DNA of 62,000 nt from Cristatella mucedo (Eukaryota; Bryozoa; Phylactolaemata; Cristatellidae): contig WPIO01000008.1 in the NCBI GenBank assembly GCA_009760855.2, positions 2,605,001 through 2,667,000 of the forward strand, in the 5' to 3' direction. Under the pieces are notes generated by a model. It was not told the origin of the DNA and searched no databases. It saw only the letters and a program-made list of their open reading frames with translations. The position numbers and the translations under genes are program-made. Shown piece after piece: positions 41,300-52,598 of the stretch (the first letter of the stretch is position 1; every line of letters starts with the position of its first letter).

Positions 41300-42575
41300 C
41301 TGTCTTAGTAGATTACCTATTAGGTAAATAGATCATTTACTGATTGATATTGATAAATCTTACAATATTAGTACTCTTTCTGAAACTTCTTTCCTTAGTA
41401 CCGCCGCTTCAGCTTTAACCATAACGGCAGATGCATCTCCTACTCTAACATTTGCTAGTACTGTTCGTTATAGGATACTAAACCATGCTGGGCATGGTGT
41501 AATAGCAATCATCGCTCGCACACAGGTCATTGCTCATACAGACTTAAAATTACCCTCGAAAATATTTACAATTGAAATAGAGAAGAGTTGCAGATGTAAG
41601 ATTTATTATAGCGTGACAGCTTATTTTGCAGCCAATGGGAAGTACCTAGAAAGAAGAGATTAGGCTCTCTGATTGTGCTAAACAAATGAAGTATTATTAT
41701 AACGATTTTAATGATTGAATATATTCAGATACTGGTGAGTGATTTAGTATGATTGGGGTGATTAATTATCCTGATTAGTATTGGAATATAACACGGAGTA
41801 GTGGAGGTTTTCTCATTGTAGGATCAGTTTCAGGAAAAGCTATAACTCTGTTCGATTCTACTAATGTTTCAAGGATGACTGTTATTCCAGATGAAATAAA
41901 TCAGATATGGACAGTCACTCAAGCTTAGCATCTTAATTTTCTTCATTAGTATAGACAAGAAAATGTCTACTCCAGCTGTTACTAACGCTACTGATATTAC
42001 TATAGCTCACAAGCTGAACCAATACATCGATCATCTAGTTATAAACTCGCATCTTGAGATGCTCAAAAGCTCGCTTCTGATATTTCCGTGTTTTCCGATA
42101 CATAAGTACGAGGTTTTTACATTAGTTAGTGTGAAACTGAGACGCAGAATCTCATTCTCTCATTCAGTATGGAAACTCCAAAGTCACAGCTGACTTGGAA
42201 GCTTGAGCCAGGTCTCTGATTATTGCTAGGCTGGATGAGCCTAGTGAGGTTGGCAGTTATATTACAGGGTTTCAGATCAACTTCTCGCTGTCACTCCCGT
42301 CATTAACGGACTTAGTGAACTTAAACCTGATATCGAACCCATCGTTAAGGATGAGGTATACGCAGTTTTACAGAGCGTCTTTACTTGTATGAGCATGCAT
42401 CACACGACGATGTCAGCCAGCAACGAGATAAGACACATACCAATCGTTTCTGTAGGGACTACACATGCAGCACCCACTACTACTACTTTTGATGCGCAGA
42501 CAGTCCCTCCAACGCCTGCGCCTACACTTCCACTTTCCCTCTCAACGAAGAGTGCCGGTCACTCTTCCGATTAAA
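41300..42575 (+). pseudogene. AT-rich island C, unknown virus-like coding remnants
   Basis: Downstream of the polymerase. Open stretches include one with STAASALTITADASPTLTF and HAGHGVIAIIARTQVIA (about 41,400-41,530), one starting MSTPAVTNATDITIAHKLNQ at 41,963 (76 codons), and a Thr/Pro-rich one at 42,389 (61 codons, TTHAAPTTTTFDAQTVPPTP). I do not recognise them. By position and composition they may be structural-gene remnants of the same Polinton. No capsid signature was identified. Confidence 0.4.
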
Positions 42576-43286
42576 AAAAATTATTACAATGCAGATAATG
42601 AGCAACTTGCTTCGCCTTCCTATCCTCACAAGACTCGTTAATTCGAATGCAAAACGATCATTTTGCAGCTATCCAACGTTCTCATTTACGCCATTGGAAT
42701 GGATAAGAATGAGGAACTTTGTTTATCTATTAAGAGTCGCCTAGGCTCTTGTTGGAATATCATGCTGTGCGAAAAGCTTCATTTGATCCTTAGGTGACAA
42801 ATATTTCAACTAAACGATATTACAATATTAACTCAATGATGAGAGATGGCAGCATCTTTAAATAGGATCCTTAACAATGTTAAAGTTAAAAGGCTAACGC
42901 GATGCAAAGTGCAGCTTACGCACACAAAAACAGATTGGCTAATGCTGCTACCAAAAACAATTCACGATGGAGTTCTTCTCTAACTCTACTTAATTCTAGA
43001 GAAGCGATTACCAAAGATATAACGTAGTGGATTTAGGTTCGAATTGCAGTAGTTTTACAGCTTTTCCAATGGCTCGTGTTTCACTCGAGTATTTATTTTA
43101 CAGCACTATCGCTGAATAAAAATCTTCATTTCCGTAATTATTTCGTAAAAAAATTTTCCATCTTTAATTTTTTCTCTCAAATGTTGATCGACACCAACCT
43201 CCATACATTAAATAAATGTAAATTTATTTATTAGATCAGATGAGACTGAACACATTTCTACGAATTTATTCATTCGATGTAAACGT

Positions 43287-43613
43287 TTATTGATTATGTG
43301 ATAGCTTTCTCCTCGGCTGATTTAAGGTACTAGTATAATTGAGAAAATTATTGATACACTTATTGTTTGTCTTTATCCTATCTCTGAAGAGAAAATAATC
43401 GGTATAAACTATCGGTTTTGTGGATATAGCATGACCGCTTATTCTATCTGCTATGACAGTTTCATCCATGTATACAGCTGAAGCAATTCGCCACCACCTA
43501 GTGTCAGCACTGAATATCGTCGCATCTTTATATACCCGACTGTCGTATGGATAATACGTTTCGCTAGGATATTTCAGAGCGTAATAACAATTAAATTGAA
43601 AAAAATCATGCAA
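43287..43613 (-). CDS. Unrecognised 108-aa ORF in island C
   Basis: Minus-strand open frame starting MHDFFQFNCYYALKYPSETY and containing TRWWRIASAVYMDETVIADR; ends at a stop at 43,287. It is the longest uninterrupted frame of the island, rich in aromatic residues, and begins only a few bases from the edge of the PEX3 duplication. It may be a fragment of a viral gene on the opposite strand, or chance in AT-rich DNA. Confidence 0.3.
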   Translation of the reverse strand: MHDFFQFNCYYALKYPSETYYPYDSRVYKDATIFSADTRWWRIASAVYMDETVIADRISGHAISTKPIVYTDYFLFRDRIKTNNKCINNFLNYTSTLNQPRRKLSHNQ

Positions 43614-44099
43614 TTAGAATCCCCCTTTCGATTCGCGATCTGCGTCTGGTTTCGAGGCTTTCTGTGTTAATGTGCTGTATGAGCGGGTGCCGGCTGCATC
43701 TGCATCTCGTCGGCAAACGAGAAGTCTCTCATCCGCGATTAAATGAATCGCACGCGATGGTTGGCTGCGAGGCCGGCCCGCGGGTGGTCGCGCCTCGAGC
43801 GATCGGCCGATTGGACGACGGCGCGTTTCTGTGGCGGTGCATCTGTGAGCCTCTAGCCAATCTCACTCTGCTAGGCAATAGAGAATTGCAATCTGCTACC
43901 GGACAAGAGCTCCCGAACTGGATAGTGAGCGCCCTCTAAGAACAAAATCTCTCACTAAGCACTTTACATTTGCTCTAAAGGCAGCATGACAATCTGGTTA
44001 GCGGTAACATTCATAGCGTCAACACCAATAGGCTCACTAGGGACAAATCACATGGGCCTAGCAAATCCTCCGAGGAGCAGGTGAACTTGTCGCTTCTTT

Positions 44100-44250
44100 A
44101 CAAAAATATAATTCATTTGTATAGCGCCCTAAGTGAACTTAATTTCTATTCCAGGATTTCACATATGCCACGGGGTTCGAGCCCACGACCTCGGCCAGAC
44201 CTTGATCGGGACGAGCACGTTAACCACTGGGCCAGGCCAGCTCGGCGTTA
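44100..44250 (-). repeat. tRNA-derived SINE S1 (minus)
   Basis: Tail complement atttgtatagcgccctaagt, B-box complement ggttcgagcccacgacctcgg (44,175-44,195), and head complement ccactgggccaggcc. Inserted in copy 2 of the PEX3 duplication only. Confidence 0.85.
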
Positions 44251-44257
44251 TTGTAAG

Positions 44258-44328
44258 GTAATGTAAAGCGCCTAGAGAGAGATTGAGTTCTCTGAGGGCG
44301 CTTTATCAAGTGCTATTATTATTATTAA
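44258..44328 (+). repeat. LINE 3' tail
   Basis: taaagcgcctagagagagat, then tctgagggcgctttatcaag and (ATT)n: hairpin and tail of the common LINE, in the duplicated intron. Confidence 0.85.
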
Positions 44329-44442
44329 ATATCGTATGTGTGTGTCTCTTCGCGTCTCTGTGTGCCTCTGTGTATCTGAGTGCAAGGTATGCCGTTGTAT
44401 GCCATACTCTCACTACATGTTTCTTTTTGATCTTCTCGACAG

Positions 44443-44529
44443 AGAGTCGTGAAGCTGGATTTCGCGAAGAGATTCGGCCACAACTTGTACGAGGGGTTCT
44501 GCCAGGCTCGCGTCGGCGCCGCCGCTTGA
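44443..44529 (+). pseudogene. Duplicated PEX3 last exon
   Basis: Same 87-bp exon as 10,933-11,019, preceded by an intact acceptor (tcttctcgacag) and ending in TGA. Two residues differ: Cys to Phe near the start (KLDFAKRFGHNLYEGF) and Glu to Gln before ARVG. The other nine exons are not present nearby, so this is an orphan exon. It could only be used by trans-acting or readthrough splicing; most likely non-functional. Confidence 0.88.
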
Positions 44530-45854
44530 GCCTCTGAAGGCTTCGGGCCGCGTGGACCTGCAGGCAGGATCGTGCCGCGGCCGGTGCCAGCACTGCCTAC
44601 TGCGGCGTCGGGGGAGATCGCTCTCGGCTCGCCATCCGCGTCAGCTGCTCCAGCTCCAGCGATCGTGAAGCCTCGCCCGTCGTCATCCTGCAGCGGGCCC
44701 GCACGTCGTAGCGTCGTGCAGGCCTTGCAGGGGCCCCTGTAGAACCGACTGCTGCTGCTGCTGCTGCAGGTTGCGCCGGCCGCAGGTGCCGTGTAGCAGC
44801 GGTGGCGGTGGCGCACCACTGGTTGGGGTGGCACAATGTCGGGCCACGGAGTAACCGTGGCCCTCCGTGACTGGCGTGGCCTTGGCATAGCTCGAAGGAC
44901 TGCAGCATGTGCACAGCCTCAGCTTGCTGTTTTGCAATTGTTGCTGCATGCAGGACGGCCGTTGCAAACGCTTGGCAAGCTCGAGCCATACATACCAAGA
45001 GAGCTGGCAACCACCTCGACGTCGGTGCATCGTGGGCAGCGACCAGTCGTCCCGCCTTCCCCGAGGCTGTCTGTCTGCCCGAAGCTGTCTGCCCGAGGCT
45101 GTCTGTGTTCGCCCTGTTCGTTCGTTAGCCGACTTGTCTGAAGGAGGCAACAGGATGTGTGTACGATGTTCGGAGTGCAGTGACATGCAGCGACCACAAT
45201 GTGGAGTCTTCTCGTATGCATTCGCGTGGCGAGCCCTCGCGCCAGACCTCGGGCGACCATTTTGTCGCCTGCTTTGCTGAGCAGCAGACCTGCGTCGTCT
45301 CACCACGTATGGATTCTAGGCCGCGGAGTCGGAGGTCAGGTGTCAAGGTCGGAGGCTGTGCGAGACAGGCAGCCGTAGCTACCGCGTGGTTGCATTCGTC
45401 GATGCTTCGACTGCCTTTTGAGATCAGCTGGTCAGCTCCTTTCGAAGCCCGGCCAATGGCAGGGATGTTCGAGTTTCCGAGCTGTTTGTCGTTTTGCTCT
45501 CTTCTGCCGCGGCATCGTGACAGCGTCTCGTGACGTGATGCAAGCTGCATCCTCCATTTATGTCGCCCTCCACGAAGAATTGTTCTACGTAGGGGTGGCT
45601 CCCGCGACAGAACGTGGGTGCTGCCCAACGTAAAGCGGTCCCGCAACGCTGCCGACGGACAAAAATGGAGGGACATTTATAATGGTGCAATAATTGTAAG
45701 TATTGGATTATGCGAGTTCTACCCGCCAGGGTTCAAACTTTTCTAGGTACACTTGAACGATAGTACAGTGTAGTACGCAATCGAAATCAAAACTTTCACG
45801 CAACCAATGTTCTGATCGATTTGCGGCGGATTGTTGACGATATGCTGATAAATA

Positions 45855-46850
45855 TGTTGACGATACTCAGCTGTATTTGTCATTCAAACCGTCGGGATCT
45901 GCTGCTGCAACTGATGAACTGAATGCCTGCCTTACCGATATTCGATCCTGGATATCGGAAAACATCTTGAAACTAAATGACGATAAAACAGAACTGCTGC
46001 TCACAGGACACCCTAAGCGTGTGGCTGGATTTAAAGGCTTTGCTCTTCTAATAGGTGATGCTGTTGTGCGACCATTACCACGTGCTCGAAATTGAGGTGT
46101 CGTTTTCGACAGCTGCCTCAAATTTAAAAGCTTCATTCAGAAGACTGCTTGTACAGCTACCTACCACGTCCGATCCCTATCGAAGATTAGGAGCTGACTT
46201 CCATAGTGGCTCGCAGACCATTTAACTAGCTCCTTAGTTCTGTCTTGGCTTGATTATTGTAATTCCCTTTTGGCTGGGCTACCAAAGAAAGCAACTAGGC
46301 CACTGCAGCTGGCTATGAATATGGCTGCAAGGCTATTCTTCAAGTCCCAGAGGTTTGAACGCGTATTTTTGTGCTAAAAGCGCTTTGATAGCTGCCGGTT
46401 GATCAACGGATACAGAATAAAGTTCTTACGCTCACCCACAAGGCCCGCCACAGCTTGGCTCCTTCGTACCTAGCTGAACTGCTGCACCAGTTTCAGCCTC
46501 TTCGTGCCCTCAGGTCCTGTGTGGACAATAAATTAGCTTCTCCAATCCTCCGCTTAAAGACCATTGGCGACAGAAGCTTTAGCTCTGCAAGTCCTAGACT
46601 GTGGAGCTCGCTTCCACAATTCTTAAGAAACGACAACTACTCTCCTGCTGCCAACTATGGCTCATCTTCTTCAGCGGTCCTGTGCTGCTACTTCCATGCT
46701 ACTCACTACCTCAACTGCTCTCCTGACTCTGCTATGCTTCCCTCTTTCTCTTTGTAGCATGAGACGAAATCTGTTGGCTTCCGAATGCGTGCCGAAAGCT
46801 ACTTAGGCTGTGAGTGCGCTATACAAAACTCACCTGCATAACACCCAATT
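45855..46850 (+). pseudogene. LINE ORF2 RT fragment and 3' end
   Basis: Starts inside the RT catalytic area (VDDTQLY-like, here after cgatactcagctg), then [17 protein letters not shown] (about 45,960-46,015), [20 protein letters not shown] (about 46,240-46,300), LAPSYLAELLHQF and an APRLWSSLP-like motif (46,590-46,615). The 3' UTR ends with gagtgcgctatacaaaac. The start is nearly identical to the complement of 35,520-35,930. It has scattered stops (for example after RARN at 46,093). Confidence 0.85.
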
Positions 46851-47099
46851 AGTCTTCATGGCTTTGTGGAGTTACAGACGGAGATACGTTACATTAGCAG
46901 CAAACAGGGAGTTACAGAAGGCAATGCGATACTACAAGTCGACGCTAGACGCCGTTCTGGATTAGTTTGGCTCTCTGACTGACTGAGCTCTGACTGTACG
47001 CTCTCGCCCAGATAACCTATCGTTTACTGCCGACGTTAGCATGGCTATGAGTACAAGGCCCAAGCTTGTTAAAGTATGCACACACACTTCAAAAAAGCT
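46851..47099. other. No recognisable feature
   Basis: Between two LINE fragments; nothing recognised. Confidence 0.4.
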
Positions 47100-47470
47100 G
47101 AAGTTCAATCTCGATTCAACAGCTTGATACTACATACAAACTTGTCCATGCGTTCTTTACATCCCATCTCGACTTCTGTAAGTCATAGCTAGCTGGTTGA
47201 GTAGCCTGTGCAATCCGACACTCACAGCTGGTGCAAAACTCTGCAGCTAGGCTCACCTGTCGTGAGGGTTGCAGTTGCCACAGCACACCACTTTTCGCCG
47301 ACCTGTAGTGGCTCCTGATCAAGCAGCGCATCGACTTTAAGGTTCTGTCACCTACTTTTACGTCCCTTCCTACTCTGGCTCCAGACTGCCTATCAGAACA
47401 ACTCCCCCACGAGGCTAGGGATCGTAATACCTGCTTTTCTATATCAAATCATCTAATAACGAGCTGCCAA
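47100..47470 (+). pseudogene. LINE ORF2 C-terminal fragment
   Basis: NSAARLTCREGCSCHSTPLF (47,235-47,295) and a QRIDFKVLSPTF stretch, parallel to the fragments at 14,600 and 38,300. Ends near 47,470 with no typical tail. Confidence 0.75.
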
Positions 47471-47589
47471 AAATGGCATTAGTCATTACTTTCCCCCATG
47501 CTGATGTGATTGCCAGGAAAAACCATGGCTTTCATTTTGATCCCCCAGCACTCAATATCAACATCATCAATATCGCATCAATGTAAGTC

Positions 47590-48315
47590 GAGCTTGAGAA
47601 ATTCAACCATTTTTATTCCGAGAGTACGACGTACGTGACGAGGCCCGGTGACTTAATTCGTGGCATTGAGTGCCAGAGTGCCGGAACTCAGTCTACGCAC
47701 GAACCGTCACATGACCTGGCGATTCCCACCTTGTTGCTTTTAAAGTCCGACCCTGCAAGCGACGAAAGCCGCGGCGTCGCCCGAAACTCGTTAATAGGCT
47801 TAGGCTATTCACTGGATAACTGAGCTTTGACCTCACCGCAGCCGTCCAATCGCGTAGGACGCTGCTGCCCTATGGGTTGTGCAGTCGGCAGTCAGGGTCG
47901 GAAAGTGGACTGGATGTTAGTTTTTAACTGAAACTGCAACTCGGCTGTCCTCCTCCTACCCGCGTCGTCTGCTCAGAACGAAGTCGCCGCCGAACGTTAG
48001 CGCTCGCGCGTTTATTTGTAAAGTGAAAACAGCAAGCGATACGCGGGGCGAGCCGTGCCGTCGCCGGAGCTCGCGGTGCCGCTGGCAAGCCTGCGGTGCG
48101 ATGGGCGGAGCCACTTGGTGGAGAGCCGCGACGTCGTAGTACTAACGGAATGCGAGAGCGGCGGAAGCAAGAGGCAGAGACCGAGAGCGAGAGCGAGAGT
48201 GCCAGTCCCTTGATTTGAGACCGTAACTGCGGAACGAACCGAATAAAGAGTTCGTCGGTCGCACCCTCGGTCATCTCGGCTGCAGCCAGATCGCCTACGG
48301 CGTGCCGGCTCTGTC
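47590..48315 (-). repeat. 3' flank of gene-family copy D
   Basis: Matches 16,780-17,290 (copy B 3' flank). Shared words include gtgacttaattcgtggcatt, gtccgaccctgcaagcgacg and ccgtccaatcgcgtaggacg. The same block without GA expansion is at 26,640-27,010 and 55,340-55,720. The GA tract here is only a few units long (about 48,175-48,200). Confidence 0.7.
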
Positions 48316-48801
48316 TCAGCGAACGTGAACTTTCTCAAGTTTGACGAGAGTTTTGTACTGCGATTCCATAGTGTCTCACGTAAGATTAGCCAACGAGTAC
48401 CAAAAGGCGTGCCGGCAGTTTTTCAAAGTTTACGTCGACTCGTCAAAGACGCCAGGCCTCAAAGAGACTTCCGTACGCAATTCTAGCAAACCAGTAGTGC
48501 CTCTGATAGCAGCCTTAACCGAGGCGAATTTCCTCACCACATCGCTGTCCACCTCCTGATTCCGATCGTACATCAGCAAGCTCCAGAATCGCTCGGCAGC
48601 CGCCGATCTGTCGATCTCGTGCCGCACGCAGACACGAACATCATCAGACGACGCACGAGCAACATGGCCGCTGGACTGGTACTGCAAAGAACGCGCCGGC
48701 GCCAGGCGTCCAGTCCACTTGCTACAATGCGCAGCGACCAGCAGAGACGCAGGAAGGCAGCCTGACAGCTCGTTGTGGTAGAGCAGCTGCGGCAGCGGCA
48801 G

Positions 48802-48838
<37 letters not shown>

Positions 48839-49067
48839 GGCGGCAGTGTCGGCGAAATGCTGGCTCTATCACTGGCTTGGCGTCTAGCACTTCTGTGAAT
48901 GGCGGCCTGACGGCTTGGACGAAGCGCCATGGCTTCGCAGCGTACCCGAATTTAAACTTGTAGCTGAATGAAGCTGAATTGTGAGGGAAGTGGTTAACTA
49001 GCAGCTGTGGCGGCTTAATCGAGCAGGTCATCGATCGACCAGAAGCTTTACCAGTTGATTTCCCAAT
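48316..49067 (-). pseudogene. Three-exon gene family, copy D (broken)
   Basis: Exon 2 equivalent at 49,067-48,946 is 11 bp longer than in other copies (frame lost); it still has TCSIKPPQLLVNHFPHNS. Exon 3 equivalent runs from about 48,775 to the TGA at 48,316 with VCVRHEIDRSAAAERFW, YDRNQEVDSDVVRKF and LRPGVFDEST. There is a TAA immediately after DEST (about 48,435) and a TGA after SLANLT. Exon 1 and promoter are missing: homology stops at about 49,090, where the right arm begins. A (CAG)n run lies in intron 2 (48,797-48,838). Confidence 0.72.
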
Positions 49068-49319
49068 CTGCAATACAAAGAAGCATCATATCCTATGGCT
49101 GCTGTTCTAGTGGGAGTACTACTCTCAATGAATAAAACGGATAAAATCACCTTTTAATAAAAATCAATGCATTACTACGTGCCTCAAATGAAGAGTGACG
49201 TTTTATGCTTTAAAAATGTGATGCGATGCGAGGCTCCACAGGAGAAGGGCCATGTTTGTTTCCAATTAAAGGAAGTATTCCTTTTGATTATATAAAGCAT
49301 AAGTACATTTGAAAGTAAA

Positions 49320-49565
49320 TATTTATCGCGGCATTTAGTGGGTCCCTGTGTTTCCTCGGTTATCTGATTATACAGGCTGACCCTTGCATGCTGTCACTAA
49401 ACATACTTGCATGCTGCCACTAAACATACTTGCATGCTGACCCTGTGCACGTGACTCCTAATAGTTTTAATCTTGTCGTCTGTTGAGCATGCTACAACTA
49501 ACCAATCGATCGTGCTTCGAGTCAAGCAATTGTAAAGCGCCTAGAAAGAGATTGACTTCAAAGCT
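49320..49565 (+). repeat. LINE 3' end (right-arm partner)
   Basis: GCATGC-rich 3' UTR and hairpin start gtaaagcgcctagaaagaga. Partner of 30,815-31,035. It has an extra tandem gcatgctg...ctaaacatacttg unit (49,380-49,440). Confidence 0.8.
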
Positions 49566-49805
49566 TTCTAACCTACTATATTATGGGCTAGTTATCTATA
49601 CTTATGTCTTTTTTGTCGCTCCTACTAGTTCTTTACCGCTCTGTCTCGCTTCGCTACTGTTCAAGCATTCTATCACTTTTGGCAACTTCTGTACCCACCC
49701 TCTATTTCTTTCAGCGTTTCCTTCTTGAAAATCATTTCACTAGTGATTACTATTATTACTGAATACTGAATACTAATAATAATCTTCAAAGTCTTTCCCC
49801 AACTG

Positions 49806-50235
49806 CTACGTAAATAATCTCTCAGCAACTGTTCTTTTCATCTTCCCAACCATCGCAACATATTTCTTTGTAACAGCTTCTCTGATCATGACGTTATGTT
49901 TCTCAATTTACCTTTTGAATGTTCGCTTAAACTCGGATTCAGGATCTAATTTCGTTGCTCTTGGATACTTTGGTTTAATTTTCGATTTGATGCTTCTTCT
50001 AGCTGTAACTACAGCTTTAGCAGTCTTTGTCTTTACAGCTCTAGCATCTGTATAAATACAAGCCACGATTATAAAAAGCTAAAAGCGTACTTGGATTTTT
50101 TATCATTAGATAGGAAGAGTATGTCAGCTTGATGTTGATCATTGGGTATGGTAACGTTAAAGAAACTGTTTGAAATTCTAATATTGCTACTCTTGAATAC
50201 TTGATTGGTCGCTGCATTCTCATCTTATTGTCCAT
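49806..50235 (-). pseudogene. Polinton-type integrase, broken (right arm)
   Basis: Minus-strand partner of 30,140-30,570. The segment 50,048-49,806 has exactly the same length (243 bp) and the same internal stop as the left copy. The upstream frame stays open longer in this copy (a 64-codon frame from 50,235). Lacks recognisable N-terminal zinc-binding and C-terminal domains. Confidence 0.75.
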
Positions 50236-51179
50236 CTCTTTTTATTTCCTATAGCGTCGTGAAAGGCATTCCTTCTACTAAACATGTGGTTTTTATTTTT
50301 GAAATCTTAGCAAACTTGAGTTGACATCTCGAGAGATGTACGAGTTAGTTAACACTTGAGAACCAGACTTGATTTGCCTCAGTTGCCAACATCTAATAAT
50401 ATAACGTTACAAGTTAATACATTCTTACTGCGACAACGATGAGAATGAAACGGGCTTTGCAGCTAACGGCAAAGTACGCATGAGGTGTTAGGGGATAACT
50501 TGCAATTCGTATTCAAAGACACCTCAAATACTTTTAAAGCTCATAACGAACGTGAAAGCACGCATTCATTGGCTTGAGGATGCGTAAACTTTAAACCTAA
50601 GAAAGTATTTTCAACAGCCTGCGATTGCCCTTCGCCCATCAAACACGAGTGTTTGGATCACTTTTGCAATATACATGAGGCAGTGATTCAGATCTTTAAT
50701 AATACTAAATATTAAAGGAATATCGCAAAGATTAAGAAAGTATCAGTTTTAATATTGTAATTACTCTATTCATGTAACTATGTTGGTGACTGAGATACTC
50801 AAGTTTGTGCTTTCAGTGCTACTAATAACTTTAGAACCAACGTGAATTCTACCAAATACAGCTTGATATCTCCGTCCACCCTCAACATTAATTATTCCGA
50901 TATGACAAAAAGGTAAGGTGGTAATCAAGTTTCGAGCTAAAATCACACATTTATTCTACAAGAAACGAACTGGTTATTCTAAGAGGTTTATTTTTAGTTG
51001 GTCAAGTATAGCTAGTACCGAATGCTATTTCGTCCTATCACGTAGTTCTAGGTAGTATTAGCGGTAGTAATTCGCTAACTCTCTATCAAACACGCTATCC
51101 GCGTACGATTTGTTAGCGGTATCATCATGATTACTAGGATTTCTTACATTGGTTGTCTTTTTAATACTGATTTAACAGC

Positions 51180-51330
51180 ATCGTATGTCCAGCTGCAGAA
51201 GAACCTTGGTAGCTTTCACCTATGCTTGCTGCTGTCGATATAGAATCGTCCGCTGCATGGCTCGAACCCACGACCTGAGCAGTGAAGAGGCAAGCACATT
51301 ACCTCCCGGGCTATCAAGGTCAGTAAATAT
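51180..51330 (-). repeat. tRNA-derived SINE S2 (right arm)
   Basis: Complement of the SINE at 29,060-29,215. The B-box complement ggctcgaacccacgacctga is intact at 51,259-51,278. Confidence 0.82.
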
Positions 51331-52059
51331 TCTGAACTTTAGATTACCAATATTTAGGTTATACAATACTCGAACAGACTTTACACTACATCAAGTTTCA
51401 TCAATCCGTAGGTAACGCGAAAGTGATCACCCCAAGTAGTTGGAGCAGTAGGTACCAAGTACCAATAATTAGATTGTATCGTGAATTCTATCATACCCAA
51501 ACCTCCAGTCATCATATTACCAATTTTATGAACTTTGGAATCCAGTTGAGCTTTCCCAACCGAATGAATACAATTGACAGAAGCACCATCATTGGTTATT
51601 TTTTACAAGAGCTATCAGTTGTAGATATGGCAGTTGCAATGGATAGTCTTGGCTGGTTTTTTCTGCGTGTTTTGTATTAAAAGCGTCTCTAGTACTGACA
51701 GGATTCTTAAAATTTGCATCTCTATAACCACCCATATCCAAGTGTGTGTACTTCATGCCGCAGAAATTACCAATTTAGTCTCTTTTTCTGATCATTCTAT
51801 ATTGTAAATTTTTAACTTCAGAATGATTAACAACTTCGGTTACTAGTGGTGTTATTGTCTTAGAGCTATTGTAATCAGGTTCACAAACAAGTTGTACGCA
51901 TAATTTGTTTACATAAATTTTATTTTCGAGTATTTTCCTTTGATATAATGATTTTGGTATTATGCACAAAGTGCATGCATAAAGCGACTAAAGAAACATC
52001 ACGTTGTCGGAGGACGATATATAACTGTGTTATACTTCTCGCTGCAACGCACTAGCTAC

Positions 52060-52590
52060 CATTCGAGCAACTCATCGAATTCAAGGTTTCGTCGCTCACG
52101 TTTAGCTCGCTCCATTCTTTTACTCCAGCCTACCTATCAGATCTTCTGCCCCACCAGGCTACGCATCGCGCCACCCGCATTTCTGAATCTAACTGTTTAC
52201 CTATACCTCGCACAAACCTCGAATCCTTTGGAGACCGTGCCTTCAGTTCGTATGCTCCCAAAGCCTGGCACTCATTCCCGACTTCCGTCACGACGTCCCC
52301 TCACGTGACCACATTTAAGAAGAAAGTGAAAATGAACCTATTTATGACAGCATCTAGTGGGTCCCTGCGTTTCATCCTCCTTCATGTGCTTATGCGTGCT
52401 GCCACTGTGCATGCTGCCACCAACCACGTTTGCTGACCCATGTCATCCCTCACCATGTTATTCAAGCTGTTTATCGAGCGTGCTACCGCTGGCCATTCGG
52501 TCGTGTTTCCTTTGTAGCAAATGTAAAATGCCCAGAAAGAGAATGAGTTCTCTAAGGGCGCTTTATATCAGGTGTGGTGTTATTTTAATT
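52060..52590 (+). repeat. CR1/L2-type LINE 3' end (right arm)
   Basis: Partner of 27,080-27,640. The ORF2 C-terminus, 3' UTR with gcatgctgcc words, and hairpin (aaatgcccagaaagagaatg...agggcgctttat) run up to the hAT insertion point. Confidence 0.85.
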
Positions 52591-52598
52591 ATTCATAG

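Larger units (their letters stand above)
43625..45845 (+). repeat. Segmental duplication, copy 2 (PEX3 3' end and flank)
   Basis: Same orientation as 10,440-13,790. High-identity blocks: 43,625-43,990 with 10,440-10,800; 44,380-45,660 with 10,860-12,180; 45,680-45,845 with 13,640-13,790. A SINE and a LINE tail (about 43,990-44,335) interrupt it. It begins immediately after the AT-rich polymerase island and ends at a LINE fragment. Confidence 0.9.

Noticed and set aside
44443-44529. Second functional PEX3 gene
   Set aside because: Only the terminal exon and flank are present; the other nine exons are absent nearby.
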